The notes beneath the pieces are model-generated. The model was not told the origin of the DNA. It saw only the letters and a program-made list of their open reading frames with translations, and did not search any database. From Caldisericaceae bacterium (GTDB lineage Bacteria > Caldisericota > Caldisericia > Caldisericales > Caldisericaceae), in NCBI GenBank assembly GCA_026987225.1, contig JALSNB010000295.1:1-7690 (forward strand): 7,690 nucleotides of DNA. Direction: 5' to 3'. The position numbers and the translations under genes are program-made. Numbering within the stretch: the stretch's first letter is position 1; the number at the start of each line of letters is the position of its first letter. This document shows, piece by piece, positions 6,292 through 7,690 of the stretch.

Positions 6292-7152
6292 TTATTCGGA
6301 ACGCAAAAGTTTTTCTATATTTTTGATATGCTTTCTCATTGCGTTCTCTCCGATTTTAACATATTCCTCGTTCTTGGAAAAGTCCAACGTGTCGACATTC
6401 ACGTGTGCATCCACAACGTAGTCGGCCTCTTTGAGTTCTCTTCTGTATAGGTATTCGAGCGTGATTTGATAAGAACGCAGCACTATTTCCAGAGGATTTT
6501 TAAAGTCTTTTTTCTCTTTGCGTTCCACTGGCGGGTTCACGTCAACGACCACTGCAACATCCGCTCCCATATCACGCACTATGAAAGACGGTGCATTGCT
6601 TGCCACACCGCCGTCAACAAGCAGCATACCATCCGATTCCACAGGCTCGAATACAAGGGGAATGGACATTGACGCCCGCACGGCCATATACACTTTTCCT
6701 TTGTTCAAAACAACGGCCTTTCCGCTCAGCATATCCGTTGCAGTGCATGCAAACGGTATTTTCAGTTTTTCGAAACAAACATCGCCTATGAGCTGTTTTA
6801 AGGCGTATTGAACTTTTCGCCCGCTGTCCAACGCCTTTCTCCTTATGAGGCCGTTTATCGAAACGCCCACGCTGAAATACTTAAGGAATTTTATATTTGT
6901 CCGCTCGAGTTTGCTCATTTTGTAAAGCGGGTACTTTTCATCGAGTACCCTATCGAAAACAAAATTTTTTACGAAATTTTCCATATCGCTTGCAGAAGCG
7001 CCGCTTGCATACGTTGCACCGATAATCGCACCCATCGACGCCCCGCCAATGCAGCACGGTTTTATGCCATGCTCTTCAAGTACTTTTATCGCACCGATAT
7101 GTGCAAATCCTCTTGCACCGCCTCCTGAAAGCACAAGCCCTAATTTTTTCAT
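6292..7152 (-). CDS. Patatin-like phospholipase (PNPLA family, RssA/NTE-like)
   Basis: This is a predicted serine lipid acyl hydrolase with a Ser-Asp dyad. The 286 residues show the oxyanion-hole motif GGGARG at 10-15, the nucleophile elbow GASMG at 37-41 (Ser S39), ASMSIPLVFEPV at 160-171, and the catalytic Asp in DGG at 180-182 (D180), followed by ASNAPSFIVRDMGADVAVVVDV as in bacterial relatives of the NTE/RssA branch. There is no signal peptide or membrane segment, so it is probably cytoplasmic or membrane-associated; the substrate is unknown. The C-terminal 80 residues are charged and helical. ATG 7152..7150 lies 1 nt after the transporter stop, with AGGAG at 7163..7159 encoded in that gene's final Lys-Gly-Glu codons, which suggests co-translation. 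Its presence at the head of a housekeeping cluster does not reveal its role. Confidence 0.92.
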   Translation of the reverse strand: MKKLGLVLSGGGARGFAHIGAIKVLEEHGIKPCCIGGASMGAIIGATYASGASASDMENFVKNFVFDRVLDEKYPLYKMSKLERTNIKFLKYFSVGVSINGLIRRKALDSGRKVQYALKQLIGDVCFEKLKIPFACTATDMLSGKAVVLNKGKVYMAVRASMSIPLVFEPVESDGMLLVDGGVASNAPSFIVRDMGADVAVVVDVNPPVERKEKKDFKNPLEIVLRSYQITLEYLYRRELKEADYVVDAHVNVDTLDFSKNEEYVKIGENAMRKHIKNIEKLLRSE

Positions 7153-7153
7153 T

Positions 7154-7690
7154 TTACTCTCCTTTCGGTAAAAATTTTTTCTTTAAGAGTATATCCTTAA
7201 GCAGTAGAAAGGAAAAACCGGCAAAAATAAAAATCCCCGCAAACAAAAATTCCGCTTTCAGACTCTTGAATACAAAGAATACGACGCCTGCAACAAACGG
7301 CCCTACGATGTTTCCCATGCTCACCGAGGATTGAAAAAGCCCGCTTGCAGTCCCCTTTTCTTTGTTTATCCGCATGATGTCGCTAAGCCCGCCCGAATAC
7401 ATAAACGCCCATCCGATTCCTGAGAAAAGTTGCAGAGGAACAAGGGCAAGCGGTGATTTTGCAAATGCGTAGACAGGAAAAGAAACGGCCAGAATCAACA
7501 TCCCCAATTTCGTGCTGCGAAAACGTATCCGCTTTGCGATAAACTTCAGCGTGAGAAATTCGGAAAGCGGGTTCAGCATCGTGATATACCCCGTCGCATA
7601 CCGGCTCGTCCCGATGTCCCTGAGAAAAATTACCCAGTAGGTCCATGTGATCGTTATGCCGGTGAACGTAAGGAATATTGCAAGGTAGAG
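7154..7690 (-). CDS. Major facilitator superfamily transporter, C-terminal half (partial)
   Basis: The frame is open through the right edge, giving 178 visible residues; the ATG at 7579 is an internal Met, because 37 more open codons precede it with hydrophobic, transporter-like sequence. Six hydrophobic segments can be read, matching TM7-TM12 of a 12-helix MFS protein: one starting LYLAIFLTFTGITITW, then YITMLNPLSEFL, LGMLILAVSFPVYAF, LVPLQLFSGIGWAFMYSGG, GNIVGPFVAGVVFFVF and FLFAGIFIFAGFSFLL. Short basic loops (AKRIRFRS after the second; RINKEKGTASG before the fifth, in the usual place of the conserved 'G--xg' loop) support an inner-membrane protein. The style is closest to LacY-like/MFS_1 sugar or nucleoside symporters, but the substrate cannot be inferred without the N-terminal half. 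The gene ends with KKKFLPKGE and TAA one nt before the patatin-like gene. Confidence 0.85.
   Translation of the reverse strand, partial: LYLAIFLTFTGITITWTYWVIFLRDIGTSRYATGYITMLNPLSEFLTLKFIAKRIRFRSTKLGMLILAVSFPVYAFAKSPLALVPLQLFSGIGWAFMYSGGLSDIMRINKEKGTASGLFQSSVSMGNIVGPFVAGVVFFVFKSLKAEFLFAGIFIFAGFSFLLLKDILLKKKFLPKGE
7159..7163 (-). promoter_or_regulatory. Shine-Dalgarno site of the patatin-like gene
   Basis: AGGAG (within AAAGGAGAG) on the minus strand is 6 nt before ATG 7152..7150. It is encoded by the last Lys-Gly-Glu codons of the transporter gene. Confidence 0.7.

Noticed and set aside
5607..6326. Plus-strand open frame (239 codons) opposite coaX
   Set aside because: Ser/Thr/Pro-rich shadow of coaX with no domain.
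7577..7579. ATG 7579 as the true start of the transporter
   Set aside because: Thirty-seven open codons upstream encode a membrane helix continuous with the MFS fold, so the gene extends past the window edge.
7383..7646. Minus-strand open frame of 87 codons overlapping the transporter
   Set aside because: It is in another frame of the MFS gene, which has clear membrane segments; the alternative product has no recognisable features.
1..7690. tRNA, rRNA, riboswitch, intrinsic terminator, CRISPR array or insertion sequence
   Set aside because: Nearly every base is assigned to a conserved coding frame; I saw no cloverleaf, repeat-spacer pattern, GC hairpin followed by a U-tract, or transposase motif.

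Overview
The window is a bacterial chromosomal stretch made only of genes read from the minus strand. In transcription order (high to low coordinate) they are: the C-terminal half of an MFS transporter (cut at the right edge), a patatin-like phospholipase, coaX, dusB, greA, lysS, radA, ispD, ispF, and the first 35 codons of a probable YhaM-type 3'-5' exoribonuclease (cut at the left edge). I see no RNA gene, insertion sequence, CRISPR array, intrinsic terminator or horizontal-transfer signature.

The packing is extreme. The nine junctions, in transcription order, are +1, +14, -35, +1, +2, -20, 0, -10 and -4 nt, so only about 18 bases of 7690 lie outside a coding region. Several Shine-Dalgarno (SD) sequences are encoded inside the last codons of the upstream gene. 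This looks like one long operon with translational coupling. No gene-free gap is long enough for a conventional promoter-plus-leader, so any internal promoter must sit inside a gene. The best candidate is a TTGATT-16-TATAAT element at the end of ispD.

The organism cannot be named from this window. It makes isoprenoids by the MEP pathway (ispD, ispF), uses a class II lysyl-tRNA synthetase and a type III pantothenate kinase, and has moderate G+C. From memory, the order coaX - dusB - (greA) - lysS - radA - ispD - ispF is a condensed version of the Bacillus/Clostridium chromosomal block, without the ctsR-mcsA-mcsB-clpC and disA-yacL genes that lie between lysS, radA and ispD in Bacillus subtilis. 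This suggests a Firmicutes-like or related lineage with compact gene order, but that is inference.

Functionally the cluster combines cofactor supply (CoaX), tRNA modification and charging (DusB, LysS), rescue of stalled transcription (GreA), recombination repair (RadA), isoprenoid precursor synthesis (IspD, IspF) and probable RNA decay, preceded by a membrane transporter and a lipid hydrolase. It is mainly a housekeeping region. I did not find a convincing new system. The points worth a second look are the in-frame single-stop junction between radA and ispD, the altered active-site loop of DusB, the CoaX loop substitution, the possible leaderless ispF promoter and the condensed gene order.
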